From Diplosphaera chodatii (taxonomy: Eukaryota; Chlorophyta; Trebouxiophyceae; Prasiolales; Stichococcaceae), in NCBI GenBank assembly GCA_032358165.1, contig JAALGY010000041.1, positions 1,922,001-1,986,000 of the forward strand: a DNA stretch of 64,000 bases, given 5' to 3'. The notes beneath the pieces were generated by a model, which had not been told where the DNA came from, ran no database searches, and was given only the letters and a program-made list of their open reading frames with translations. The position numbers were made by a program, and so were the translations under genes. Shown here one piece after another: positions 34,501-46,533 of the stretch; the first letter of the stretch is position 1, and each line of letters begins with the position of its first letter.

Positions 34501-36854
34501 CACCAGGCTCCGAGGCACTCAACATCGAGGCCGTCGAGGCCACTTGCAAGAATCAGGGTTGTGTGGTTCGCTGCCGCCAGCACCACTCACCGCGGCGTCA
34601 GGCTCGTTCAGGATGTCAAAGATGACGCGCCGCCTGGAATACTGGTCCTTATTAATCTCGTTCACGACCTTGATCCACCTCTGTCGGACAGCACGCAATC
34701 GTTCTAGATGCGCTGGTGCGAACTGTAGTGCTTTGCCGTGATGCGAATCGATGGGATTGCTTCTTCGGGTTGGTGAGGTCTGACTGGAAGGGTCACCAGC
34801 GAAATTGCACAACTGCAGGGCACCACTGGCACACCTGAAGCCACTGCGTGGGGTTGGTGACGAGCGTCTGATCCGTGTTGAGGTGCTGATCTGCAGTTGC
34901 AGGTATCAGAGTGAGCCCACATCTGGCATTCCCCTCGGGATGTCAGCAGGCAGCTGATTGGCAGTATTTCAGTGGAGGATTGGCAGGCACACTGCAGCTG
35001 GTGTGAGAAGAGAAGAGGTACATGCTCAGAGGGTTGTCAGCAGCTCACCGATAACAACAATGAAGCCGTTGCGGGCGAGCACGCCCACGGTCCACAGGAA
35101 GCGCGCCAGAGTGGTCGTGTTGGGCACGTAGCCGTTGCAGCGGCCGGGTTGGCCGTTGAGCGGCAGGGCTCCAGGGGGCGTGTATGGCAGCGACATCACT
35201 GGCGGGCTGGCTGCAGGTGTGGCAGCAGATTGACTGTGAGCAGTGAAGTCAGCTTCAGCAATGATGCACTGCCCTCTGCACGCATCCCACCACATGTCGC
35301 ACGTCAGTCAACAGGCTGCCAAAATTCAGAAAGCGTGGCGCACTGTTGAGGCCGGGCTTCCGGACGCTGCCCCAGACAGTGATCGCCTCTGCGTTCTGGC
35401 CGCCGTAGGGGCAGTTGATGCTGTAGTCGCGGGGCACGTCCTCGAACAGGCTCTGCAGGCAGGCCCAGCATGTGATGGCAGCGCTGTGCTCAGGGTTTGG
35501 CCTATTGGCGATACACCCTCATGCCCGTTGTCAAGCAAAGCGGGTCCAGAAGATGGCAGCCGAAATCCTCAGGACCAACTGGCTTCAGGTTGCACGGCGC
35601 AGGTTGTGAGCTACGTGGCGCTGCGCGGGTCGGCGCACACCTTGAGGCTCATGGGCAACCGGATGGTGTTGAAGCCCAGGAGCTTGATGCGGCGGAGCAC
35701 GGTGATGAAGTCCAGCGTCAGGGAGCTGGGGCCCTGCCATAGGCCGTCCACGAAGGTGGCGCCCGTCTCGAAGCCGAACCAGTTGACGCCGTGCAGCCTG
35801 ATGGGGTTGCTGCCGGAGCAGATGCGGATGCCTGCATGCACACGACCTTGAGTTCTGTCGTCTCGGTCACGAAGTGTCTGTGCAGCATGCTCAGTCCCAG
35901 CCTTTTCGAGACCGAGATCATGATGACGCTGGTGCAGATGCCTGCGCCGTGCGCAGTCACTAAGGGCGGCAGTGCACGAGGCGCGGCAGTGGGACACAGA
36001 GGGCCGCGCACCGTTGGAGCAGATGGTGAGCTGGGCCGGCAGCGCCGGCGCCGCGGCGACGCGGGCGTTGGGTGATGCGGCCATGTTGGGCTCAAACTGC
36101 GGGGCCGCTGACGCCGCCATGCTGGGCAGGCTGCCGCCCACGGCCACCGGCGGCAGCGGCATCGGATACCTGACATCACCGAAGCCCACCTGCGCACATC
36201 ACCCTCTGGCATTGAGCCTTCGTTGCGCGCTGCGTTGCCCCAACGCGTGCAGCGTGGCTTGCAACATACAGATGCTGCCAGCATCGTAGGTCAAGGTGGT
36301 CAGCATGCTACCGTCAGACGCGATCAGGCAGGAGGTTACAGCAGCGCATATGACCAGCAAACACTTCCACGGTACCGAACACGTCAATCAGGGTCGGGAC
36401 TTGTGGTTTGCCAGCGGAAAGAGGCAACCCCCGAGGAATGTGCGGAGGGGCACGTGGGGCTTGCATGCCAACGGCTATTGCCGGGGACGCGGGGCGTCAA
36501 GACCGCAGAGCAACACAACGCAACCCGGCTTCATTTGGGCATGCAAACCGCCAGCGCAGGGCTATGCGCATGCTGCCAGAGCCTGCAGGGGCCCTGGGCA
36601 ACTTTGCGAATACATCGTTGGCGCGGTGAAGTAAACCGAGGAGGTGCAGTCGGGCTGAGGCGCACCGTCTGCTGGTGCGCGTTCGACAGGTTGCTCGCAA
36701 CCATCTGTAGGAGCTCCCGGCTTGAGCCTCCCGCGTCCTCCTGGGTCCAGTCAGCCCCTGCCAGCAGATCGACAACTGAAGCAAAGCTGGGCACGACCAC
36801 CGCCAGCGTCAGCAGCGCCGCAACGGCGGCCGCACGCACAACGAACCCCGCCAT
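31522..36854 (-). CDS. GH5 endoglucanase (cellulase) with C-terminal cysteine-rich domain
   Basis: The protein starts at 36854 with a secretory signal (MAGFVVRAAAVAALLTLAVV). Exons 36666-36854, 36012-36189 and 35641-35831 join in phase and reach IRLHGVNWFGFETG. The GH5 barrel continues through IKLLGFNTIRLPMSLK, ARNGFIVVIG, the acid/base Glu in IFDILNEPDAA, GTNWGDGL, IMMPHVYPPSIS, the nucleophile Glu in FPVVLGEFG, WMWWAWNANSGDTGG and WASIIWQKISYLGQIGLRPW. It should cleave beta-1,4-glucans outside the cell. In the unspliced frame a TGA (33023-33025) follows RPW. However, a GTGAGC donor inside that Trp/stop region joins TG| in phase to exon 32743-32836 (W|YTKFCGSSC). Exons 32536-32601, 32318-32386, 32105-32182, 31725-31889 and 31522-31608 follow, all phase 0, adding about 185 residues with 32 cysteines. 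Exon limits between 35303 and 34000 are approximate. Confidence 0.82.
31725..32836 (-). other. Cysteine-rich module array, one block per exon
   Basis: Five consecutive minus-strand exons of the cellulase gene (32743-32836, 32536-32601, 32318-32386, 32105-32182, 31725-31889) each carry a Cys block. Examples are CCPTGQPCVGGTCC, CCKAGQSCYRGRC and CNGRTCCGATKSCG. The CC-x5-C-x4-C(C) spacing recurs, as in small disulfide-knotted domains. Such modules are often wall- or carbohydrate-associated; binding is not shown here. Confidence 0.75.
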
Positions 36855-37856
36855 GATGCCGTAAGACCCTGTGATATCAGGAAGCGCACGGCGTCAGCAG
36901 CCGGATCGGAGCCTTTGCCGTGGGTTAAGATGGCATCAGTGGCAAGGAACAAACGCGAGCGGGCATCCACCGCCGACTGTGCCGCAGCGAGCGCTTGCTA
37001 TTACAGGCAGACCGTAATACGTCAGAACCGCGACAGCACAACGGCAATAGCGCCGTCGCACGGACAACAGCATGCGCCAGACAGACTGACCCAGGTTTGT
37101 GTCGGAGTTTTGGCCCGCGATGCGGCCCCTCAGCCTGCCCTGAGGGCTGTTCACGCGCACAGCCCGCGCAGAAGCGTTGATGAGGCAGAGAGCTTCTGAA
37201 AGGCGCAGCGCTGTGCGGCGCTTGTTGTCGGCTGTGCGCGTCGTCACGAAAGCGCCCGGGCGGACTGTCGTTCGAAGTGATGGAGGTAAACAGGTAACAC
37301 AGCGCGCCGCGGCGTTTGTGAACAACGAAAACACGCTGAGCAACGATGTGGCGATCGGCACGCAGTGTGAGCGGTGGATGCTCCAACAGTTGCATGTCCA
37401 GCTGGCGATTATCGTGTCGTGTCTCTTCGTAACATTTGTAGCTTCCGGTATTGAGTGGATGTGGTTGTATGAAGGTGGTGTACTGCCCATCAATGTCGCC
37501 CACTTCCGTAGGCTGACTGACAGCGAGTTGGCCAGGGAGGCCTGCTTGTTGAGCGCAGGGCAACTAGCATGACAGCTTGCCATTAGGCAAAGGTATTTGG
37601 TCTCAAATGTTGTGTTACCGCTGCGCCGGCACACTGGCCAGTGGTGCACCCAACGCCGCCACTGCCACTCAGCGCCAGTCGCCATGCGTGACCCCGCCTA
37701 TCCCTCCTTGTCGCCCGCCCGTAGTTCCGACCTGTCGAGCATGCTTTCGAGCAGCTGGATGCAGGCGCCCACCTGAATGAAAATATGCCGAAAAACTAAA
37801 CGAGTTTTTTTACCCAGGTGCATGCAGACTACTGAGGAGTGGATCCCACACCAGCG
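36855..37856. other. Intergenic region upstream of the cellulase gene
   Basis: About 1 kb lies between the cellulase start and the 3' end of the HEAGH peptidase gene, both on the minus strand. It should hold the cellulase promoter. A 131-codon open frame on the plus strand (37177-37572) has one hydrophobic stretch but no homology I recognise. Confidence 0.4.
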
Positions 37857-39922
37857 TCACAAATTTCGCACGGAGTGTTTCACGACACCAGCAGCTACAG
37901 TGGCGTTCTGCACACGCACCGTCTCGCCACGCTGCATGGCCTCTGCAAGCGCGTCGTGGGCCGTTTCATGCGTCCGCAGCAGGGCCACCGCGTTCAGCAC
38001 TGCCCACCGGACCTGCGACGAGGCAACATCAGAATCGTATGAGCCAGGGTGGCCGCCTGTCACTACCCTGCCATACAGTGCCTGCTACCGAAACGGACTT
38101 GGGGCCTACGCTTACGATGGTCATCCATCAAAGTGCAACCCCACCTCGCCATCAGCCTTCTTCTGTGAAAACTGCAGCCCTCGCAGCAGGCCATCCAGCT
38201 GTGCGACATCGCCGACTCCGCCCTCCGCCTTACCAAATCTGCATCGGTTCGTGCGTTAGCAATACAAGGGGTCTACAGCAAGACCTGCCAGTCTTGCGGA
38301 CAGTCAGCACAGCCGTTGTTGTACGGTACGATAGCTGATGACCTTCGAGTCTGATCAATTGTACTTTCGGTCTGACTGCACTGCAGGGTGGTCGTGCGCC
38401 CTGTGCAGGTACATGTGGGATTACATCTGCTGTGCACCCTGACCGACCTCAGGTACTCTGTCGCGACGCCGGCGAGGGCGATGCAGGAGAAGGTGTCCAG
38501 GCTGCTGCTGCTCAGCCGCCCGCTGTTCACTTCTGTCTGGAACTCGCTGTCACAAAACTGTGTGCCCGCCTGGACATTGAGCGCTCGGAACCTGCAGGAA
38601 TATGTTGCAGAGGCTTGTGAAGTTCTGTCTGCTACAAGACTGCAGTTCACAATTGACCATGCAGAGCTGCATGCACAGCTTGCCTTTGGAATGCGCTCCA
38701 TGCTGACAGGGTGTAGTCCTTTGGCGGCAGACCGACGAGATAGGCGACCAGGAAGTGGCCTGCACACCGCTCAGGTGTGCTCACAGATGGCCGAGATGTC
38801 AAGAGTGTTGCAAAAGACAGCACAGGTACCGCTCACCGGCCTCGTGCAGTGCAACTCTGCGGCTGTAGTCCCTGTTGATGACCCGCGCTGCGCTGTCAAG
38901 GGCCAGGTTCTGCACCCCGCCACCATTAGCTATCTGCACACAGTGTCCGGGCAGGCACTGTGGCGGTTGCACTGCTCATATGCCCCTCTACACTCTGCTT
39001 GCAGACCATTGCAACGCACACAAGGAGTTGCTGCCTTTATGCATTATCACACCGTGCCGACACCTGGTCTGCGAAGTAGGTGAACACCACAGCCACAAGC
39101 AGGCCACCCAACTGCTCGCCGCTGACCCCCAGGCCAAAGTACAGGGTTGCGACGCCTGCCAGCACACTGCCCTGCATTCGAATATATGCATGTCCTCCTC
39201 TGCACCATACTCTTATGCGGCTTGCACAGAACGGTAGTGCTGCTCACCATGCTTCAGACAGTCTCACAACTTGCCTGCAGCACTGTACGCACGCCGTTCA
39301 GCGTGTCATCTGTGGGTGACAGCAGAGCCGTTGGCTCCACCTTGTTCAGTCGCATTTCCTCCAGCGTGTAGATGCGTTTTGGCACCTGCGCGGCGGCACT
39401 TACAGAATCAGGCACCATTGCTGCAGGTCGAGCGCACACAAGCAGGGCTGCTGGCCTGATGCAGAGTCAACACAGCTCGGCTCACTTGCCGACCGCCGCC
39501 AAAGCCGCGCAGCTTGCCAGCTTCGCGAAGCTGCCGCATCAAACTCAGGCCATCCTTCTCTGATTTGCTCTGCACTTGCAAGCATCAGAGTCTATATGCA
39601 GTGCGAACAAATGGCGCAGCATTTCACAGTGCGTGCTGGTGGTACACATGTATCACCGCACCATGGCCTGATCAATCTGGCCTGCAAGCTCAGCAGCCTG
39701 CACCTGCGTGACGGTAGCATGGTCACTGGTCATTCATGCAGCATCCTGGCTCACAGAGCAAATATTGCCACACCACAACCTATGTGCGCATACTGCAAGT
39801 GATACCTGCACAGCTGTACGCTTGTGCTGGTGCTTGCATGGAGCTTTGTAGCTCCTGCATGGAGGTGCTGCACCGAAAACATGTCTGCCAGCCACAGACC
39901 GCTGAAGATTGCCCGCCTGCAT
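37857..39922 (-). CDS. Plastid FtsH-like (M41-type HEAGH) peptidase lacking an AAA domain
   Basis: The exons join in phase: 39806-39922 (Arg/Ala/Ser-rich leader, a likely plastid presequence), VQAAELAGQIDQAM (about 39671-39712), SEKDGLSLMRQLREAGKLRG (about 39495-39560), VPKRIYTLEEMRLNKVEPT (about 39275-39387), a hydrophobic exon (VLAGVATLYFGLG, then LGGLLVAVVFTYFADQ; about 39082-39181) and NLALDSAARVINRDYSRR. The zinc site HEAGH is split by an intron (HEAG|H) and followed by FLVAYLVGLPPKDYTLS. Then come QAGTQFCDSEFQTEV, CIALAGVATEYLR, GGVGDVAQLDGLLRGLQFSQ and a C-terminal helical block (NAVALLRTHETAHDALAEAM). This matches plastid, ATPase-less FtsH/M41 relatives of plants. It should sit in the thylakoid or envelope; protease activity is plausible as HEAGH is intact. 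Two introns seem to use GC donors. Confidence 0.8.
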
Positions 39923-40208
39923 GCCACTGGGCAGTTTACTTTTCGATCCAGCAAACGCGATGATGCGGTGAGCAGACTCAGGACAGCAAAAGCCTGTATG
40001 CAGGCAACCTATTGAGTTGATTTACTGCAGCAGCGCAAAAGCAGCATGTGCACCTGCTCCCCAGGTTCAAGATCTTGCGTTGCCACGCTGGCAAATGCCT
40101 CATACATGCTCAACTTGATCATAATTGGCATGTGCATCTTGTCTTGCTATCGTCAAACATGTCACACTCATTCGATCGACACTGCATGCGTTTGCCGCCT
40201 TCACTTAC
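39923..40208. promoter_or_regulatory. Short divergent promoter between two plastid-protein genes
   Basis: Only about 290 bp separate the peptidase start (-) and the rhodanese start (+). Both products look plastid-targeted. No specific element was recognised. Confidence 0.35.
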
Positions 40209-41351
40209 ATGAGACCTGCCTGTGTTGTGGCCAGCTCGAGCCACATTGCACGTTGGTACCCACGCTTGCATCGTGCCGGTTCTGCAGTGCCACTCGGTAC
40301 AGAAACGTTCAATTGCAAGCGCAGCGTTCTGTCAAGGCCAAGCAGATCTGGCCGCAGAGCAGTGGGCTTTGCCATGGCGGCGTCGGACAGCGCGGCAGGT
40401 CGTGCAGCCATCGACGAGGCATTTGAGACCTATAGGAAAAGCTTTCCTGACGTGCAGGACATCACTGCAGCCGAGCTGAATGCATTGCAAAATGATCCTT
40501 CCGCGCACATGACACTGCTGGACATCCGCACACCAGAAGAGCAGCAGGTACAAGCCTCCGGCTATGTGTGCATGTTTCTCTTGCGTATTGTACTCCAGTA
40601 CGTGCGCGTGCAGCGTGAAATGGCACTGCAGGCTTCCAAGCGGCGCAGCAACACCCCCTGTTGACACATTGGTAGCTGTGCAGGTTTCAATGCTGCCGGG
40701 TGCAGTGTCACAGCAGGTATTTGAGCAAAACCTTGCCGAGCAAGACAGGGACATCCTGACCATCACCTACTGGTATGCTCGCTGTGCAGGGTTTGTCAAA
40801 CTCTGTGCCGACGTGTGCAATGTCCATGGTCATGTCCTCACATTCCAGTGCCTCTGCATATGGAATGACATGCAGCACCAGCATTGTGACTTGGGGCTGA
40901 GCAGGTCTGTTGTGCACTTGATGCGCAGCACAGCGGGCTTGCGGTCTGGCAAATATGCTGCCAAGCTGCAGCGGGATGGCTTCAAGGATGTCAGGAATCT
41001 GCACGGCAGCCTGGTCTCGTGGGTGCACAACTCGATCCTGTCCCTTTGCAGATCATAATCGGCCTCTCTGACACTTATGCAACAATGCTGGGTGGCACAC
41101 TTCGTGCATAAGATATTGAGCACAAATACGCTGGGAGCAGGAGCTCAGTTCCATTGTTTCAGGCACATGAGGGTCTGCCAATGGTTGGCCCGGACGGGCA
41201 GCAGGTGAAGCGCTTCCATGCATACGGCCAGCAGTGGGCCGACATGGCCAAGGGCTCGGGCTATGAGACGGTCGTCCACAAGCAGCCCCTGCTCAAGTGG
41301 GGTCCACTGGAGATAGATTGCTGCAGGGCTTGCACATCTATGCATTGCTGA
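40209..41351 (+). CDS. Rhodanese-domain protein, probably plastid
   Basis: Four exons close in frame: 40209-40547, 40684-40772, 40929-41022, 41163-41351 (236 aa). An Arg/Ser-rich leader of about 60 residues (MRPACVVASSSHIARWYPRL) suggests a plastid presequence. The rhodanese domain shows DITAAELNALQ, LLDIRTPEEQQVSMLPGAVS, the active-site loop TYCTAGLRSGKYAAKL with its catalytic Cys, and DGFKDVRNLHGSLVSW. The Cys codon is split by intron 2 (TG|C), so it is visible only after splicing. Sulfur transfer or a regulatory role is expected; the substrate is unknown. The start could instead be 40125. The last residues after LLKW are not family-like, so the 3' end may be spliced differently. Confidence 0.82.
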
Positions 41352-41669
41352 CGAGCAACATGCCAACCACCTGCCATTGCCACTGCAGGGGTGTTGTCGA
41401 CACCGTGAAGGGGATGTGGCCGTTTTAGTAAGGAGACAAAATTTCCGGAGGTTTTGTCGGAACACAATTGATGGGCACAACCTGCTACCCGGTGCCCATG
41501 GATCGATGGTACTCCAGGGCTGCCCAATAGGGATGCCCGTAAACCTGGAGCACCTTGCGCGTAATCTCAGCCAGCCACTGTGGATATGGGCCTGGCATTG
41601 CGAGGCTATGATCGGCCACTTTCCAGCCTAATACGCGCCCAGCAACCGCGAAACCCACCGCGTGTCATC
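41352..41669. promoter_or_regulatory. Intergenic region upstream of PGK
   Basis: About 320 bp between the rhodanese stop and the PGK start, both plus strand. It should hold the PGK promoter and 5' UTR; no element is recognised. Confidence 0.35.
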
Positions 41670-44600
41670 ATGGCGTCCATGACGTTCGCTCCCCGTGCAT
41701 CTGCTGGCGTCGTCCGTGGCTCGGCCCGCCCCACCGCCTCACGCCACACGCCCACAGCCCGCCTGGCAGCCTTCAATGGCATGGTGTCGGACCGCGTGGC
41801 GTGCATCCACGGCAATGGCATGTTCCAGGTACGCGATCAGGACTGCCTGTGGCAGCACCACAGCAGCTCAGGGCCTGTTGGAATGTGCTGCACATGAGAG
41901 TTGTCAAGAAGGTGAAACCAGCCACAGGCAAAGATGCTCATGCAAGAGGTATTCACCGCAAGTGGCTCACAGCACGCCCATGCAAGTGGTTGCAGTGTGT
42001 AATGCTGGCTGATCAGCCTCGGTACAGCATTGTGGTGCAATCATAGCACGGTGGCTGCTGTGTCGATCTGGACCAGTTGTATATACATAAGTTGGTATAT
42101 GTGCCAGGTGCTGGGCCGGTCCAGGCGCAGCCCTCATTAAAACACTTGCATACGCTGAATGGGAGGCGTGCTCTACGCATGCATGGCAAAACGCACGATC
42201 GGCGGAGCTCGTGCATGTTCGGCGTGGTGTGCGGACCGATCAGGCATCACTGGTCACATTCTCAAGCTGTGACTCCTTTTGTCAATGCAGACAGCGGCGG
42301 CCAAGGGCCTGCACATGTCCACGCGCCAGGCGCTGCGTGTGTCTCGCAGCGCCGCCCGCCAGGTCACCAAGGCAGAGGGCAAGCTGTCCGTCAGCGACCT
42401 GGACAAGTCCGACCTGGAGGGCAAGCGGGTGGGTGCCGGTGGTGTTCGGCGCTGCCTGTATGCCACATGATATCGTGAATGTCAGCAGGGCGCACATGCC
42501 GAGCGTCTACTTCCTGACAGCGTGCATGGTCTGGCGGGCATCTTCAGCGCTAGAGGATGCAGACAGCGGTAGAGGACGCAGGCAGGACATCCTGACCAGC
42601 TGCTGTCGAGCTGCAGGTGCTGGTGCGCGCGGACCTGAACGTGCCGCTGGACAAGAACCAGAAGATCACGGACGACACGCGCATCCGCGCCGCCATCCCC
42701 ACCCTGAAGTACCTGACCGAGAACGGCGCGCGGGTCCTGCTCACGTCCCACCTGGTGAGCCGTGCTTCTGTGGCACTTGGAACCGTTTCCTCGTCGAACA
42801 CAGCACCGTGTGTGCTGCATGTCAGGATGGGTATGCAATAGCGAGCGGCGTCGTGCTCTGCATGCCAGAGGCCATGACGGCGTGCCTACAACACAGAGCA
42901 GTGGTAGATAAAGTTACGCGTCACCTGTGCGCAACGTGCGCAGCGACTGCAGCCGTCTGCCAAAGGCAGCAGCTTACAAGTTGGCCAACCTAAGTGCATA
43001 GCAAACACAAAGCCATGAGTCTTGCTGATGCACACGCTGCTTGGTCAACAGGGCCGCCCGAAGGACGGGCCCGAGGACAAGTTCCGGCTGACGCCGGTGG
43101 TGCCACGGCTGTCCGAGCTGCTGGGCACCAACGTGGAGAAGGTGGACGACTGCATCGGCCCCAAGGTCGAGGAGGCCGTCAAGAAGCTGGAGAATGGCCA
43201 GGTGGGGCGCCGCAGCCGTGCATATGTTCACCCCGGGCCCCGTGCCGCTGCAGCAGCGCCACTGCTGCAGCAACATTGCCGCTGTTCGCAGTCCTGGCAG
43301 TGGGCTGGAGCTGGGAAAGTGGGGGCACCACCCGGCCTTGTGGGCACATCAGGTGTCCAGCTGGGCAGTGAGGGTGCAGACATGTCACGACGCCATCGCC
43401 TCTGATCCGGCCACTCACTCTGGGACCCAATCGCAGGTGCTGGTGCTGGAGAACGTGCGCTTCTACCCGGAGGAGACGAAGAACGACGTCGAGTTCGCGA
43501 AGAAGCTGGCCGCCAACGCGGACGTGTTTGTGAACGACGCCTTCGGCACCGCCCACCGCGCGCACGCCTCCACCGAGGGCGTCACCCGCTACCTGCGCCC
43601 CTCGGCCGGTGAATCATCTCCCCACCCACCTCGCCAAGAGCAGCGCCTGCAGATGCTGTGCAGCGCTTGTTCACCTCGTGAGCTGTGCGGCGACAGCAGG
43701 TCTGTCCCCCCCACATGGCGGGCCCGCCACCCTGCTCTCCTGGCTCGCCCACAAGATCAGGCTCGCCGTCGGCCGCTCTGCCTGCATGGGTCTCATGTCG
43801 TCAGCACATGTGCACACCCACCGATCTTGGCGGCTGTAAGCGCGGCAGGGACCATCTGGCAGCCAGCAAGCCTGAGGTCCCCTCTCTAATGCTGCTTCTG
43901 TGTGGCGCCTGCAGCGGGCCTGCTGCTGCAGAGGGAGCTGGACTACTTGGACGGTCGCCATCGTCGGCGGCTCCAAGGTGGGCAACAGAGTACAACATTG
44001 TAGTGAATAGATATGTAGTGTAGACTCTGACTAAAGCACCCTATGGTACCGATGTTATCTGCACAGTTACTTTGTCACTGTATCACTATCAACCGATGGA
44101 GTGAATTCTTTCTTTGCAGTGCTCAGATAGATGCTCTGCACACTGCATGAGCTTGCTGAGGCGGCTCGCAGTGGATCCAGAGGCAGCACAAGCAGGCACC
44201 GCGCTGAGTCTGCCCTGTGGCGGCTGCAGGTGTCGTCAAAGATCGACGTCATCAAGACACTGCTGGAGAAGGCCGACAAGGTCATCATCGTGGGCGGCAT
44301 GGTGTTCACCTTTGACAAGGCGATGGGCCGCAAGGTGGGGCACTTTTCAAATTTCAGCACCCTGTCTCTGCAGTTTCTTGGTGGCTGCTGCTGTAGTGCT
44401 CGTCCTGCAGCAGCACTGGCTCCGCAGTGGTTCTTGTGAGCAGGGACAGTGGGCGGCGGGCTTACAGAGCTGCCACATCGGGTGCATCATGCAGCGTCAA
44501 CAATGGCCAGACGCCCGATATAGCACAGTGCGTATGCCGGCTCCTCTTATGCCGCCGACCCCAGGCCTTGCTGCAACCTGCAGGTGGGCTCCTCGCTGGT

Positions 44601-45927
44601 GGAGGACGACAAGGTGGAGCTGGCGGACAAGCTGATGAAGGACGCGGGCGGCAAGATCATCCTGCCGTCCGACGTCATCATCGCCGACAAGTTCGCGGAG
44701 GACGCAAAGACAGACACCGTGCAGAGCGGCGAGGTGCCGGACGGCTGGATGGTGCGTCCGCATCACAGCTGATCTGCTGCACCTCCTGTCAGCAGGCAGT
44801 GGCAAGACGCATGTGACCGCGTGCTGCATGGATGTCTTCTGATCCTGCCTGCGGCGGGCCCCTGGTGCGCATCAGCCCTCACCTTTCTGCGTGTGGTGCA
44901 GCGCCCCATGCTGCACACAGATGCTGACTTACGCCTCTACACGGTGCAGGGTCTGGACATCGGTCCCGACAGCGTGAAGCTCATCCAGGACACGCTGGCA
45001 GACGCGCAGACCGTGCTGTGGAACGGTGCGCGCCCCGCTGCTGCCAGCGATACAGCAGTACTGCCAATGCACCAGCTGCGGTTGTGCATCTGGCTATGGT
45101 CATGCTGGCCGCCACACCCGACGGTGCTGCAGCCGGTAATCCGTATTTTCGACTCTTTGGCTTCAATTCCAGGCCCCGCGGGCGTGTTCGAGATGGAGGC
45201 CTTCTCAAAGGGCACCTTCGCCATCGCCAAGACGCTGGCGGAGATCACCAAGAAGGTGCGTCACGCCACTCTGCATCCCTGCTTATGGCACCAGCTGTGC
45301 GATGTTCTGCTCACACCTTGGTGGTGTGCCTCTCCTCTCGCCCAGTTGTGCAGCATCCTGCACAAGGAGTGGTTGCTGCAATGGCCGACCGGGCCCCTGT
45401 TCCGAGCTTTTGTACGGTGTCGTGGCAGGGTGCCATCACCATTGTGGGTGGCGGCGACTCTGTGGCAGCTGTCGAGCAGGCCGGCCTCGGCGACCAGGTG
45501 CGTCATCAGCGAACTGCAAGTGACCGCACTGCACCAACATGCTTATCATGTAGGGCCTTGCTATGCTCCAAGAAGTGTGCGCACCACAGCATTATGTGGT
45601 ACACCATTTGCTGATGGCGGCATGCCATCATGATGTGCTGATGCTGCACATCAGCTTACTCATGCCTGGTCCATGGTGCAGATCTCGCACATCAGCACTG
45701 GTGGTGGCGCTTCCCTGGTGCGTTCTGTTTGCTGCAGTGGCCTGCCCAGGAGTTTAGGGTGGAACACAAGGGCCTTCCCTGGCGTTCTTCACCTGGTGTA
45801 GTGGGCGCTGAGCGTACGCCAAAGGCATGTATCAATATCGGTGTATATCTGCCCCCTGCAGGAGCTCATCGAGGGCAAGACGCTCCCCGGTGTGGCAGCA
45901 CTGGACAACCAGCCAGTCCATGCCTAA
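41670..45927 (+). CDS. PGK: Phosphoglycerate kinase, plastid; exon 6 frame broken
   Basis: There are thirteen exons: 41670-41828, 42291-42428, 42617-42754, 43052-43201, 43437-43608, 43915-43977, 44230-44334, 44584-44751, 44950-45025, 45173-45255, 45429-45497, 45682-45717, 45862-45927. The first two encode a Ser/Arg/Ala presequence, then [122 protein letters not shown] and [12 protein letters not shown]. The enzyme interconverts 1,3-bisphosphoglycerate and 3-phosphoglycerate with ATP in the Calvin cycle. In exon 6 the family sequence LDYLDG...AIVGGSK is shortened: LDYLD is followed at once by VAIVGGSK in another frame, so about ten residues are missing and the frame shifts. Every other junction is in phase. 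Either the assembly is wrong there or this copy is disabled. Confidence 0.92.
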
Positions 45928-46533
45928 GCACCTGCACATGTCAGGGGTGGGAGGCGGACCTGGCTGCCAGCAGCTCAGCCGCAGCCTCTTGCAGCAGCAG
46001 CGTCAGCTTGTACCAGCCATCCTTGCTGGGGTGGCAGGGAGCCAAGTCGTGGCTGCTGCCAAACGCTTACCAGCGCTTGATCGGAGTTGCTGCGAGCAGC
46101 TGCACCCTGATCGCGCACCATTCCTGTTGATAGTGGTCCACTTGTTTGAGGCATCCACGGCGCCTGCGTGCAGCATGGCGGGGATGCATTTTGGCAGTGC
46201 AGCAGCGACACTCCGCTGAACCGTGTCCAGGGTTAGCTACCAGGGTCAGGATGCTGGTTTCGACACTGACGTCCGTATTCATTTGACAACCAATAAACGA
46301 CGAAACCAATAAACAACATCCTTTCTAGCACCATTGCACCACTCCTTCCCACATGTGCAGTTTGCTTCGCCATCCCTGAGCTTCCCAACATCATTATTGC
46401 TTCTTGCATAAAGCATGAAAACATTCTGCGACAACATTATGCTTTGCTTGCAAGAGAGTCAACAACCTTGACATCACTCGAGTGTGCCACCTGCCGCAAG
46501 ATCATGCCGTCGTGCACCATGCCTGCGCTCATC
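45928..46533. other. Convergent intergenic region
   Basis: 3' flanks of PGK (+) and the Pro/Ser-rich gene (-). I see no gene. The stretch 46270-46450 is AT-richer. Confidence 0.4.

Noticed and set aside
37177..37572. 131-codon plus-strand open frame with one hydrophobic stretch
   Set aside because: It lies in the cellulase upstream region, has no recognisable domain, no evident promoter and no spliced partner. It cannot be excluded as a small gene.
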